Source: Finegoldia magna ATCC 29328 (GTDB taxonomy: Bacteria; Bacillota; Clostridia; Tissierellales; Peptoniphilaceae). Taken from it: a stretch of 64,000 bases of DNA. A program made the position numbers and the translations under genes. The number at the start of each line of letters is the position of its first letter. Positions within the stretch are counted from its first letter, which is position 1. A model generated the notes under the pieces. That model was not told the origin of the DNA. It worked only from the letters and a program-made list of their open reading frames with translations, and did not search any database. Shown piece after piece: positions 16,715 through 25,310 of the stretch. The DNA lies in assembly GCF_000010185.1 (NCBI RefSeq), contig NC_010376.1, forward strand, positions 1,497,501 through 1,561,500, written 5' to 3'.

Positions 16715-19700
16715 CTATCTCCTATTCCCGTAATTGCTAGATTCGTCTGCAACCATCAAGTGTGTATCTAGATTAAGTGAATAGTTTATCTTATTATTTG
16801 ATTCCATATTCCCTTCCATATCAGAATTATCTGTCCAAAGCTCACACTGAGTCATTACAGTTTCTACAGCATCATCCATTCCATCAGGTGGATATCTATG
16901 GCTTCTAAGAAGTTTCTTGATCATCATACGCATTCTAGCTCTTGCAGAATCACGCTTCTGCCAATCAATAGTACGATTCTTTCTAAGTGTATCTGCTAGT
17001 TCCTTAGTAATAGCAATTAATTCTTCATTTTCATAAAAGTCCTTGATGGCCTGTGGCTTTGTAAGTGCATCATAGAATGCAAGCTCATCTGCAGTAAGGC
17101 CAAGCTGTTCGCCTTCTTTGTGAGCCTCTGCAATCTGTTTGGCAAGGTTAAGAAGTTCTTCAATTACCTGCTCATTTGTAAGCATTCCATTAAGGTATGC
17201 ATTCATTGCCTGTTGGATGATTTCACTGAATTTTTTAGACTTTACAACGTTCGTATGCTTGTATATCTTTACCTGTTCAGAGATCAACTTCTTAAGTAAT
17301 TCCACTGCGAGGTTTTTTTCTTTCATCTTAGAAATTTCATCTAAGAACTTAGGATCAAACAAATTAAACCCGCCAGACACATCAGAAAAAAGGTTAATAA
17401 CGCCTTCACTCTTTACACTCGCTTTAAGCAGCTCATTGATGCGTGCATTTATTTCATGAAGAGATATTTTCTTTCCTTCTCCCTGATTCATAATTCTTGT
17501 AACTAGAACTCTAACTGACTCAAAAAATGCAGCTTCAATACGGAGTTCTCTTTCTGCAAGCGATGAACACAATGATAAAGCCTGCTTCAAAAGAAGCGCT
17601 TCTTTTAAGTAGTCCTCGCGTTCTTTTTTTCTAATTGGTGCAACAATAAAGTTAACCGCACCGCTAATAGCTCTTGATCTTTCAAGATCAGTTCCTTCCA
17701 TGAACTTAGAATAATCGTATCCATGGAACAAATCTCGACAGATTGAAAGCTTTTCTAGGAACTTAGGATATGCCACCTTAGCAACATCAGTATCTCCGTA
17801 GTTCTTCTTATCACGCGCAGTATAATCATTCATGGCCTGTTTCAATGCAGATGCAATACCTACATAATCTACAACTAAACCACCTTCTTTATCTCCAAAC
17901 ACACGATTTACTCTAGCAATAGCCTGCATCAAGTTATATCCATGCATTGGCTTATAGACATACATTGTTGCAAGAGAAGGAACATCAAATCCTGTAAGCC
18001 ACATATCTACGACAATGGCGATTTTTAATGGACTTTCATCATCTTTAAAAGACATTGCTAGCTCGTCTTTGTGGCGCTTATTTCCGATTATATGACTCCA
18101 GTCTTCCGGATCTTTATTGCTGTTAGTCATTACCACCGCAACCTTATCAGTCCAACCTGGACGAAGTTCAAGAATTTTCTTGTAAATCTTCATAGCAATT
18201 GGACGCGAATATGCAACTATCATCGCTTTACCAGTAAGCAAGTTTTCTCTGTAATTCTCATAGTGATCAAGGATATCATCAACAAGAGAATCTATCGTCT
18301 TGTCATTGCCAAGGATAGCTTCCATCTGTCCAAGTTCTTTTTTACTCTTTTCAATGACATAAACATCAGCATTTTCAGCCATAACATCATATTCCTGATC
18401 AATAAGATGCAATGTCTGCTCATCAAGCTTCAACTTCATAACACGACTCTCGTAATAAACAGGTCTTGTAGCACCATCCTCTACTGCCTGAGTCATGTCA
18501 TAGATATCAATATAATCTCCGAATACTTCTCTCGTATTTCTGTCTTTCATAGATACCGGAGTACCGGTAAATCCAATATAGGTTGCATTCGGTAAAGCAT
18601 TACGAATAATACGAGCAGAACCGATTTTAATTTCACCAGTCTTTTCATCTACTCGCTCTTTTAATCCATACTGACCTCTGTGCGCCTCATCTGCCATAAC
18701 AATAATATTTCTACGTTCAGACAGACATTCGAAGGATTCCTCAAACTTCTGCATAGTCGTAAAGATGATTCCATTGACCTGTCTACCTTCAAGAAGTTCT
18801 TTCAGGTTTGCCCTACTTGAAGCATGCACTGGTTCTTGCCTAAGGAAATCTTTACACTTCATAAACTGACCATAAAGCTGATCATCAAGGTCGTTACGAT
18901 CTGTAATGACAACGATAGTTGGGCTATTCAATGCAGTCTGTAATAAATGCGCATAAAATACCATAGATAAGGATTTACCGCTTCCCTGTGTATGCCAGAA
19001 CACACCGCCTTTACCGTCAGTTTCGCAAGCATGCTTTGAAGATTCAATAGCTTTGTTTACCGCAAAATACTGATGGTATCCTGCTAAAATTTTGAAACGT
19101 TTTAATCCTTCATTTGAGAAACAAATGAAGTTTTTTATAATATCAAGCAAGCGTGCTCTCTCAAACATTCCTTCAAAGAAAGTATCAAATTGAGCATACT
19201 GCGTATTTTCATAATTTCCATCTTTAGTTTTCCACTCCATAAAGCGGTCTTCTCCTGATGTGATAGTTCCTGCTTTTGATGTCAAATGATCACTCATAAC
19301 GCAGATACAGTTATAGATAAACATGGACGGAATCTCATGCATATAATTTCTAATCTGTAAATATGCTTCAGAAGCAGCCGTTTCTTCTCTTGATGGAGAT
19401 TTTAACTCAACAAGAACGACAGGAAGTCCGTTCAAGAACAAAAGCACATCCAAACGCTTATTACTATTTTCAACGAAAGTCCACTGATTAGCGACTACAT
19501 AGGAGTTATTGTCAGGATTACTGTAGTCAACCAAATATACGATACCAGAACGTTCCTCACCCTTTACAAAATAGCGAACTTCAATACCATGCTGAATATA
19601 GTCCATAAAGACAGCATTCTTCTGTACTAATTCACCATTCTCGAAATTATGCAATTTATAGAGAGCATCTCTTATCGCATCATCCGACATATCCGGGTTC

Positions 19701-19852
19701 AGACGATATAATGCATCCTCTAATTCTTTTTCATATAATGGGCTGTGTAAATCACGCTCTAAACCCGGCGCATATACATAGCGATATCCCATTTCTTGAA
19801 ACAGCTCTATTATTGATTTTTCATAGTCTGCTTCGGTATAAAATCCTGACAT
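16715..19852 (-). CDS. hsdR: Type I restriction endonuclease, R subunit
   Basis: I place the start at ATG 19852 (MSGFYTEADYEK), 9 nt after GGAG; a TTG at 19861 is the alternative. About 1045 residues. The N-terminal PD-(D/E)xK nuclease shows RLDVLLFLNG and VVLVELKSP (near residues 138-154). The SF2 motor follows, with Walker A HTQGSGKS, the DEAH box MADEAHRGQYG, and GFTGTPV, then a second RecA-like domain (DMWLTGFDVPS, QAIARVNRVF) and a helical C-terminus. It translocates and cuts unmethylated DNA with HsdM and HsdS. Recombination site A (19903) lies only about 50 bp upstream, so inversion changes its upstream sequence. Confidence 0.95.
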   Translation of the reverse strand: MSGFYTEADYEKSIIELFQEMGYRYVYAPGLERDLHSPLYEKELEDALYRLNPDMSDDAIRDALYKLHNFENGELVQKNAVFMDYIQHGIEVRYFVKGEERSGIVYLVDYSNPDNNSYVVANQWTFVENSNKRLDVLLFLNGLPVVLVELKSPSREETAASEAYLQIRNYMHEIPSMFIYNCICVMSDHLTSKAGTITSGEDRFMEWKTKDGNYENTQYAQFDTFFEGMFERARLLDIIKNFICFSNEGLKRFKILAGYHQYFAVNKAIESSKHACETDGKGGVFWHTQGSGKSLSMVFYAHLLQTALNSPTIVVITDRNDLDDQLYGQFMKCKDFLRQEPVHASSRANLKELLEGRQVNGIIFTTMQKFEESFECLSERRNIIVMADEAHRGQYGLKERVDEKTGEIKIGSARIIRNALPNATYIGFTGTPVSMKDRNTREVFGDYIDIYDMTQAVEDGATRPVYYESRVMKLKLDEQTLHLIDQEYDVMAENADVYVIEKSKKELGQMEAILGNDKTIDSLVDDILDHYENYRENLLTGKAMIVAYSRPIAMKIYKKILELRPGWTDKVAVVMTNSNKDPEDWSHIIGNKRHKDELAMSFKDDESPLKIAIVVDMWLTGFDVPSLATMYVYKPMHGYNLMQAIARVNRVFGDKEGGLVVDYVGIASALKQAMNDYTARDKKNYGDTDVAKVAYPKFLEKLSICRDLFHGYDYSKFMEGTDLERSRAISGAVNFIVAPIRKKEREDYLKEALLLKQALSLCSSLAERELRIEAAFFESVRVLVTRIMNQGEGKKISLHEINARINELLKASVKSEGVINLFSDVSGGFNLFDPKFLDEISKMKEKNLAVELLKKLISEQVKIYKHTNVVKSKKFSEIIQQAMNAYLNGMLTNEQVIEELLNLAKQIAEAHKEGEQLGLTADELAFYDALTKPQAIKDFYENEELIAITKELADTLRKNRTIDWQKRDSARARMRMMIKKLLRSHRYPPDGMDDAVETVMTQCELWTDNSDMEGNMESNNKINYSLNLDTHLMVADESSNYGNRR

Positions 19853-19902
19853 ATGTTTCAACTCCTTTGTTTGTTTTTATGTTTGTATCTTATCATTCGA
19901 GT

Positions 19903-19919
19903 GATAAATAAGAATTTAG
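19903..19919 (+). repeat. hsdS recombination site A (forward)
   Basis: GATAAATAAGAATTTAG lies at the start of the silent hsdS 3' half and encodes its NKNL junction. Site D has the same outer flank (AGCAACA). It is identical over 17 bp to inverted site B. Confidence 0.88.
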
Positions 19920-20617
19920 AGCAACAGCTGCAAACTATATTCAAAGCTCGCTTCATAGATGTTCCTTTGTCATCAACATGGAAAAATGGGACCTTTTCTG
20001 AGATAGTTGATGCCACATTAGGTGGTGATTGGGGAAAGGAAGCCCCCACAGGTAACTATACAGAGCAAGTTTACTGTATGCGTGGTGCGGATATTCCAGA
20101 GATCAAGGTAGGGAATAAAGGTAAAATGCCAACAAGATATATTCTTCCCAAGAATTATGCAAAGAAGATATTAACTCCAGGTGATGTTGTTGTAGAAATT
20201 TCAGGAGGTAGTCCTACGCAATCCACTGGAAGAGTAGCTGCCGTTTCACAATCACTTCTAGATCGTTATGATCAAGAAATGGTATGCACTAATTTCTGTA
20301 GAGCAATGAAGCCAAAGAACGGATACAGCATGTTTTTGTATTTCTATTGGCAGTATTTATATGATCTCAATGTCTTTTTTCTTTATGAGAACGGAACAAC
20401 TGGCATAAAAAATCTAGATTTAAAAGGGTTCTTATCAACTGAGAAAATTAGAATTCCGTCGTTTGATGATGCTTGTGAGTTTGAAGATATCTGTCACAAA
20501 TATTTTGATAAGATTTTCTATAATGGGTTGGAAAACGAGAAACTTTCCAGCTTACGTGATTCTTTACTGCCACAATTAATGTCCGGTGAACTTGATGTCT
20601 CCGATATTGACATTTAA
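19903..20617 (+). CDS. hsdS: Silent 3' half of a second hsdS (C-terminal target-recognition domain), inverted
   Basis: This plus-strand frame starts at repeat A with NKNLEQQLQTIFKARFIDV, the central conserved region of HsdS. It continues through one target-recognition domain and ends SLLPQLMSGELDVSDIDI, closely matching the end of the intact HsdS (LLPKLMSGEIDVTNIDL). There is no start codon or ribosome site of its own; the frame upstream of A is chance. It is the missing half of the minus-strand gene at 20614-21156: inverting A-B would join NKN to LEQQ in frame. As it stands it should not be expressed. Confidence 0.85.
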
Positions 20618-21156
20618 GCCGCTAAATTCTTATTTATCTGAACGTTCTGGTTCATTTTCCCTTCAATCGCTTCAAGAATACTTACTATTCTTTTTTGCGA
20701 ATCAAAATCCGGAAGCGCTACAGGCATTGTAGACAATTCAGATTTAAAAGTAATCTGAGGGAAAGTACCCGATCTTGTTACTGCTAAATGCTGTAATTCT
20801 TCTAGCATTCTTTCTGATTTCAGTAATGCAAATAAAAACCCAGGTAATACAACATCGACCCTCGGACGAAGCACCATCAGCTTTGTGGAGGCAATGTAAT
20901 TACTGGTATCTTCAAAATCGATATAGGCAAATCTTTTATTCGCTGGGCGAATCTCTGAATATAAAATATCATTCTTTTTGAACGTCTTTTTAAACTGTCC
21001 TTTTAAATTTTTATTTGGAACTTTCTCATGATTTAAAACTTTACCTTCAAGTACATCTGAGGTATTCACTAATATCACCTCATCAGCATTTCCTCTATAG
21101 GTATCTGAAATTGTATCGCATAAATCACCAATAGTGACCTTCTTCCATTCTAGCAT
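20614..21156 (-). CDS. hsdS: 5' half of the second hsdS (N-terminal target-recognition domain), cut short at repeat B
   Basis: The 180-residue frame starts MLEWKKVTIGDLCD after TAGGAGG, 12 bp downstream of the recombinase gene. It holds one target-recognition domain and the first conserved helix (FDSQKRIVSILEAIEGKMNQN). It then reaches NKNL in repeat B and stops two codons later. The end is thus set by the present orientation of segment A-B. It could be translated as a half-subunit; half HsdS proteins sometimes dimerise, but whether this one acts is unknown. Confidence 0.85.
   Translation of the reverse strand: MLEWKKVTIGDLCDTISDTYRGNADEVILVNTSDVLEGKVLNHEKVPNKNLKGQFKKTFKKNDILYSEIRPANKRFAYIDFEDTSNYIASTKLMVLRPRVDVVLPGFLFALLKSERMLEELQHLAVTRSGTFPQITFKSELSTMPVALPDFDSQKRIVSILEAIEGKMNQNVQINKNLAA
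20622..20638 (-). repeat. hsdS recombination site B (inverted)
   Basis: The reverse complement is GATAAATAAGAATTTAG, identical to site A over 17 bp. It lies at the NKN codons of the N-terminal half-gene and is followed on the minus strand by GCGGCTTAA, giving an immediate stop. Confidence 0.88.
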
Positions 21157-21168
21157 TTGTTCAGCCTC

Positions 21169-22152
21169 CTAACCTATATATTTCCTATGAGCAATTTTAA
21201 CATTACTCTGTTTTACCATTGCATATTGCAATGTCGTATCTATTCGTTTATGCCCCAGAAGCTGTTGCAACTGCTCTATTGGCATTCCCTTATCAATAGC
21301 CATTGTAGCAAGTGTTCGTCTGAACTTATGCGGATGAACCTTTTCTATTCCAAGGTTTCTACCTATTCCTCTAAGCCTTGCTTCAATTCCACCTATTTTC
21401 ATTCTATCATATGGAGCCTTTAAAGACACGAACAGTGCAGGATTGTCGTCCTTTCTGCTATTCAGATACTCTTGCAAATGAATCTTGGTTCTTGCATCAA
21501 AGTATACCATTCTTTCTTTGCTACCCTTACCAAATACCACGCATTCTCTTTCTTCGAAGTTAATATCCTTTCGGTTTAAATGCACCAATTCTCCAATTCG
21601 CATTCCGGTCGAAGCCAGAATATCAATCAAAGCAAGATCTCGTAATTCAGAGCAGCTATCTCTCATTGTTTCCAAATTTTCATCTGAGTACGTCTCCTTT
21701 ATAGTCGTAGCCGACTTTACTCGATGTATTCTTCTAACCGGGCTTTTAATTATATAATCCTCATCTTCCAACCACGAGAAGAAACTGGAAAAAATACGTC
21801 GGATATTGTCAATTGTAACCTTGCTTGAATTCTTTTCTTTCTGATATCCTGTGAGATACTCTCTCAAATCATTAGTTTCGATTTCTCTGACAGGTTTTTC
21901 AACTTTATCACGCATTGCTTGAATTGTGTTTCTATAATACACAAGTGACTTTTCAGAACAACCTTCAATCCTTTTTGCAGATAAAAAGTTTTCGAGTAAA
22001 TCTTCACTTGTGTCTTCCTGCACACTATAACTTTCAACAATTTCTTTATCTAAAAGTGCATGTTCTAATATTTGTTCTAGTTTTTGAAGCTGTGCATTGT
22101 TGATGTATCCAAGCATTCCTTGTACAACTTCATTGATTAATTTTTGTTTCAT
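21169..22152 (-). CDS. Tyrosine recombinase, probable hsdS invertase
   Basis: This 327-residue phage-integrase-family enzyme has an N-terminal SAM-like core-binding domain (about 45-150) and a catalytic domain (about 165-320). The active-site set is complete: Arg in STGMRIGEL, Lys in FGKGSKERM, His-x-x-Arg in HPHKFRR, His in LLGHKRID and the nucleophile Tyr in TLQYAMV. It lies between two hsdS loci and between four copies of a 16-17 bp repeat, an arrangement known from phase-variable type I systems such as pneumococcal SpnIII. It probably inverts hsdS segments; activity is inferred. It is upstream of the N-terminal half hsdS and probably co-transcribed with it. Confidence 0.92.
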   Translation of the reverse strand: MKQKLINEVVQGMLGYINNAQLQKLEQILEHALLDKEIVESYSVQEDTSEDLLENFLSAKRIEGCSEKSLVYYRNTIQAMRDKVEKPVREIETNDLREYLTGYQKEKNSSKVTIDNIRRIFSSFFSWLEDEDYIIKSPVRRIHRVKSATTIKETYSDENLETMRDSCSELRDLALIDILASTGMRIGELVHLNRKDINFEERECVVFGKGSKERMVYFDARTKIHLQEYLNSRKDDNPALFVSLKAPYDRMKIGGIEARLRGIGRNLGIEKVHPHKFRRTLATMAIDKGMPIEQLQQLLGHKRIDTTLQYAMVKQSNVKIAHRKYIG

Positions 22153-22235
22153 AGTCTATTCTCCTTTGTTACTAGAGAATGACTACGGAGTGGCAGTCCC
22201 CATATTAGCTTCTGCCACTCTCAGAAGTTATTAGT

Positions 22236-22251
22236 ATAAATAAGAATTTAG
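22236..22251 (+). repeat. hsdS recombination site C (forward)
   Basis: ATAAATAAGAATTTAG lies just past the stop of the intact hsdS. Its following bases (GCGTCTTAA) would give NKNLAS-stop if joined to an N-terminal half, which parallels site B. Confidence 0.88.
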
Positions 22252-22255
22252 CGTC

Positions 22256-23425
22256 TTAAAGGTCGATGTTAGTTACATCAATTTCGCCAGACATGAGTTT
22301 TGGAAGCAAAGCATCTCTCATTGAAGCAAGACTTAAATTTTCTTCCTTATTAGCACCAATTGCTTCAAACAAAGGTGATACTAATACAGTGTATTGATTA
22401 ATTTCATCAGGTCTAATATTGCCCATCGGTAATCTGGCAATATGCTTTGGATAAATATGTGGTTGAGCAGAGCCTGTCTGTGCATCAAATATTTCAGACT
22501 GGCGTGATTTAAGCATTGCATACCAAAAATAAACATTCTCTGTCATATTGGTGTCAATAAAAGAAGAATCAGATGACCAGACTGGAATATTCCATAAATT
22601 AACGTATCCAGCATTAGCTCCTGAAGCAGAAATTGTTAGTACGGGAGCAACCGTATTTGATTGATTATGATATGTAGCTGGTTCTAATCCACCTGCTACG
22701 ACTGGAACATTGCCAGGAACTGCATCTTTGGACAATAGTCCTTTGCCTCGATTAGGTGTGAGAATATCTCCTACAAAATTTTCACCATAAATCGAGTCAA
22801 CAAACATCTCGTTAAATATAGCAAAGGCTTGTTGCTCTAAATTCTTATTTATTCCATTATTCAAATCAATTTTCTCATCTATCGAATTTAATATATTGGC
22901 TATTTTAGTTTGTTCTTCTACGGGTGGTACTGGAACTAGCATTTCTCGAAAGTTGGTTTTATTGAATTTAGGCTGAGCACTTCCAGTAACAATTGACTTG
23001 AGCATGCTTTGGCCATTATACCCTCTTAGCCAATGAAAATAAAAGTCATCATTTTCTTTGAATTTAACCATAACTGAGTTAGGAGCCAAACTCATTTTAT
23101 ATTTCAAAGTTGGACAGCGAAAAACCGTTCCTACTTTCGCACCTACGTTTGATATGATAATTTCACCGCCAAACAGCTTACTCTTTCCTAAAAATTCATA
23201 TGCATGCGAATCGATAAATACAAATTTCCCGTTGAAGTCATTATTGTAGTCAACTAAGCGAATTAGTACTGCTTCATCCGGCTCATCTTTATACTTAACA
23301 TTTTCAGCTAATGAAGCAAAGCTTCCATTCGCAACATAATCTGTAACAATTTCTGTAACTTCTTTAATCTGTTTCACTTCCCATGATTCCGGAATAATAC
23401 CGACTTCTGTATCTTTATATCTCAT
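22256..23425 (-). CDS. hsdS: Type I specificity subunit, intact two-domain form
   Basis: The start is ATG 23425 (MRYKDTEVGIIPESW), overlapping the end of hsdM by 11 bp; the longer upstream frame is only hsdM out of frame. The 389-residue protein has two target-recognition domains: TRD1 from about 10 to 165 and TRD2 from about 215 to 355. They are joined by the conserved helix region PPVEEQTKIANILNSIDEKIDLNNGINKNLEQQ. The second conserved helix is at the C-terminus (LSLASMRDALLPKLMSGEID). It sets the DNA target of HsdM and HsdR. Site D lies at NKNL and site C just past the stop, so its second half is a removable cassette. Confidence 0.95.
   Translation of the reverse strand: MRYKDTEVGIIPESWEVKQIKEVTEIVTDYVANGSFASLAENVKYKDEPDEAVLIRLVDYNNDFNGKFVFIDSHAYEFLGKSKLFGGEIIISNVGAKVGTVFRCPTLKYKMSLAPNSVMVKFKENDDFYFHWLRGYNGQSMLKSIVTGSAQPKFNKTNFREMLVPVPPVEEQTKIANILNSIDEKIDLNNGINKNLEQQAFAIFNEMFVDSIYGENFVGDILTPNRGKGLLSKDAVPGNVPVVAGGLEPATYHNQSNTVAPVLTISASGANAGYVNLWNIPVWSSDSSFIDTNMTENVYFWYAMLKSRQSEIFDAQTGSAQPHIYPKHIARLPMGNIRPDEINQYTVLVSPLFEAIGANKEENLSLASMRDALLPKLMSGEIDVTNIDL
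22837..22852 (-). repeat. hsdS recombination site D (inverted)
   Basis: The reverse complement is ATAAATAAGAATTTAG, inside the intact hsdS at the NKNL codons. With site A it shares a longer stretch through AGCAACA (encoding LEQQ), about 23 bp. Confidence 0.88.
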
Positions 23426-24923
23426 AACCAATCGCCCCCAGCTTTCTTCTGATTTCATCTTCGAGTTCATGAGATTTTTCGAACATATCTGAAAGTTCAG
23501 AAGTAAGTCTTGCCATCTTTTCTTCAAATGGTTCTCCATCATCTTCTTGCTCTTCAATTCCAACATAGCGTCCAGGGGTAAGGATATAATCCTGTTTTGC
23601 AATATCTTCAAGTGAAGCCACTGCACAGAAGCCTTTAACATCTTCAAGTGTTCCATTTTGGAAAGCCGTGAAAGTATCAGCTAACTTTTGGATATCTTCT
23701 TCATCAAAATCTCTATGCTTACGGTCAACCATGTGTCCCATCTTGCGAGCATCTATGAAGAGGGTCTTTCCTTTTTGCTTCTTATTCTTTGAAATGAACC
23801 ACAGAGTAACTGGAATTGTTACGCTATAGAACAGTTGGGTAGGCATCGCTACGATACCTTCAATTAAGTCATCCTCTATAATTTTCTTTCTAATTGTACC
23901 TTCACCACTTGTCTGAGTTGATAAAGCACCATTTGCTAGTACGAGACCAATCTTTCCATTTGGTGCAAGGTGATGAATCATATGTTGAATCCATGCATAG
24001 TTTGCATTACCTGCAGGTGGCAAGCCATACTTCCAACGTTTATCATCCTGTAAAGCTTGTTGTCCCCAAGGATGATAATTGAATGGTGGATTTGCAAGGA
24101 TAAAATCCGCCTTTAAGGTTGGATGTAAATCATTTGAAAATGTATCCGCATTATAAGGACCAAAGTCTGCATCAATACCACGAATAGCCATGTTCATCTT
24201 AGCCATCTTCCAAGTATCCGGATTTGCTTCCTGACCATATACAGAGATAGCTCCTCTCTTTGCTCCATGTGCTTCAAGGAACTTCTCACTTTGTACAAAC
24301 ATTCCCCCTGACCCACAACAGCAATCATATACTCGACAATTTTCAAAAGGTTTTAAGATAGATACAAGTGTTTTTACAACGCTTGATGGCGTATAAAATT
24401 CTCCACCACCTACACCTTCTTTTTCTGCAAACTGTGCAATGCAATATTCATATGTACGGCCGAGTAAATCTTCGCTTGCTTCTGTATCTGACATATCAAT
24501 GTTATTGGTAAAGATATCAACAACATCTCCTAATACTTTCTTATCAAGATCAGGACTTCCATAATTCTTAGGAAGAACATTTTTAAGATTCTTGTTTTCA
24601 GTTTCGATTGCTCTCATAGCACTATCGATAACTGTTCCAATCTCAGGGCTATGAGCCGCAGCTGCAATTGTGCTCCATCTTGCTTCTTTTGGAACAAAAA
24701 ATATATTCTCCATTGTATAAGCATCGCGATCATCTTCAAATCCATCGCCTTCTTCTACAAGTTCTTTATATCTTTGTTCAAAAGCAGTAGAAATGTATCT
24801 TAGAAAGATAAGACCAATGATTACCTTTCTATATTCTGCTGCCGGAATATGTCCCCAAAGAACGCACGCTGCATCCCAGATTTGTTTTTCAAAGCCAATG
24901 TTGGCATTTGTTTTTTCTGCCAT
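23415..24923 (-). CDS. hsdM: Type I DNA methyltransferase, M subunit
   Basis: The protein is 502 residues. An N-terminal helical domain (about 1-150) is followed by the N6-adenine methyltransferase fold: the SAM motif VYDCCCGSGGMF near residue 200 and the catalytic NPPF in ILANPPFNYHPWG near 280. The C-terminal tail, about 90 residues, contains coiled-coil segments that bind HsdS. It methylates adenine at the site chosen by HsdS. GGAGGAGAAAAA precedes the ATG. It overlaps hsdS by 11 bp and the small regulator upstream by 35 bp. Confidence 0.96.
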   Translation of the reverse strand: MAEKTNANIGFEKQIWDAACVLWGHIPAAEYRKVIIGLIFLRYISTAFEQRYKELVEEGDGFEDDRDAYTMENIFFVPKEARWSTIAAAAHSPEIGTVIDSAMRAIETENKNLKNVLPKNYGSPDLDKKVLGDVVDIFTNNIDMSDTEASEDLLGRTYEYCIAQFAEKEGVGGGEFYTPSSVVKTLVSILKPFENCRVYDCCCGSGGMFVQSEKFLEAHGAKRGAISVYGQEANPDTWKMAKMNMAIRGIDADFGPYNADTFSNDLHPTLKADFILANPPFNYHPWGQQALQDDKRWKYGLPPAGNANYAWIQHMIHHLAPNGKIGLVLANGALSTQTSGEGTIRKKIIEDDLIEGIVAMPTQLFYSVTIPVTLWFISKNKKQKGKTLFIDARKMGHMVDRKHRDFDEEDIQKLADTFTAFQNGTLEDVKGFCAVASLEDIAKQDYILTPGRYVGIEEQEDDGEPFEEKMARLTSELSDMFEKSHELEDEIRRKLGAIGYEI

Positions 24924-25155
24924 TTTTTCTCCTCCGATCAGTTATTCTTTCAGTCTTTTTATTTTCATTATTAATGAGCACGTGCTCTACAATATATTGT
25001 AAATTGCAGTTTAATGCTTCACATATACGAAGCAAAACATCAGTTATAACATTTTCACATCTTCTCATTATAGACGGTGTAATATAATGAAGTTTAATAT
25101 CTTCTTCAATCATTTGTTTCTTGTTCAATATTTTACCCATTTTGTCACCACCCAT
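24889..25155 (-). CDS. Small XRE/Cro-like regulator, shortened N-terminus
   Basis: The 88-residue frame has the second half of a Cro/CI-type helix-turn-helix: KKQMIEEDIKLHYITPSIM, then VLLRICEALNCNLQYIVEHV, the common family ending. The usual first helix (about a dozen residues of the YNKLWKLL kind) is missing, and the last 30 residues are low-complexity basic sequence that runs into hsdM. It may be a degraded regulator or one with a displaced N-terminus. A perfect palindrome lies just upstream, and the position before hsdM suggests control of the operon. I am unsure that it is functional. Confidence 0.6.
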   Translation of the reverse strand: MGGDKMGKILNKKQMIEEDIKLHYITPSIMRRCENVITDVLLRICEALNCNLQYIVEHVLINNENKKTERITDRRRKNGRKNKCQHWL

Positions 25156-25169
25156 AAATCCTTGATTTG

Positions 25170-25188
25170 TACAATTATGTTAATTGTA
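25170..25188. promoter_or_regulatory. Palindromic operator upstream of the regulator-hsdM operon
   Basis: Perfect 8-bp arms TACAATTA and TAATTGTA around TGT lie between the -10 box (25196-25201) and the regulator start, about at +1 to +19. This is a typical place for a repressor operator. Confidence 0.6.
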
Positions 25189-25195
25189 TGCTTAT

Positions 25196-25201
25196 ATTAT
25201 A
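25196..25201 (-). promoter_or_regulatory. -10 box of the restriction operon
   Basis: TATAAT on the minus strand lies 40 bp upstream of the regulator start and adjacent to the palindrome; the -35 is weak. Confidence 0.5.
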
Positions 25202-25273
25202 TAGCATATCTACTTGAATAAGATAGTCCTTGTAAATGATAATATTATCTCTTCCTAAAATTATCCATAAAAA

Positions 25274-25295
25274 AGCACCTACAACTGTAGATGCT
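25274..25295 (-). terminator. Terminator hairpin of the GCAYCTAC/GTAGRTGC kind
   Basis: AGCACCTACA and TGTAGATGCT form a 10-bp stem with one G-U type pair. On the minus strand CTTTTTT follows. It ends the four-gene metabolic cluster. Confidence 0.85.
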
Positions 25296-25310
25296 TGCAT
25301 AAGATTAATT

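Noticed and set aside
22256-23656. Longer hsdS frame starting at 23656
   Set aside because: The first 77 codons are hsdM read out of frame; the good start is ATG 23425 after a G-rich ribosome site.
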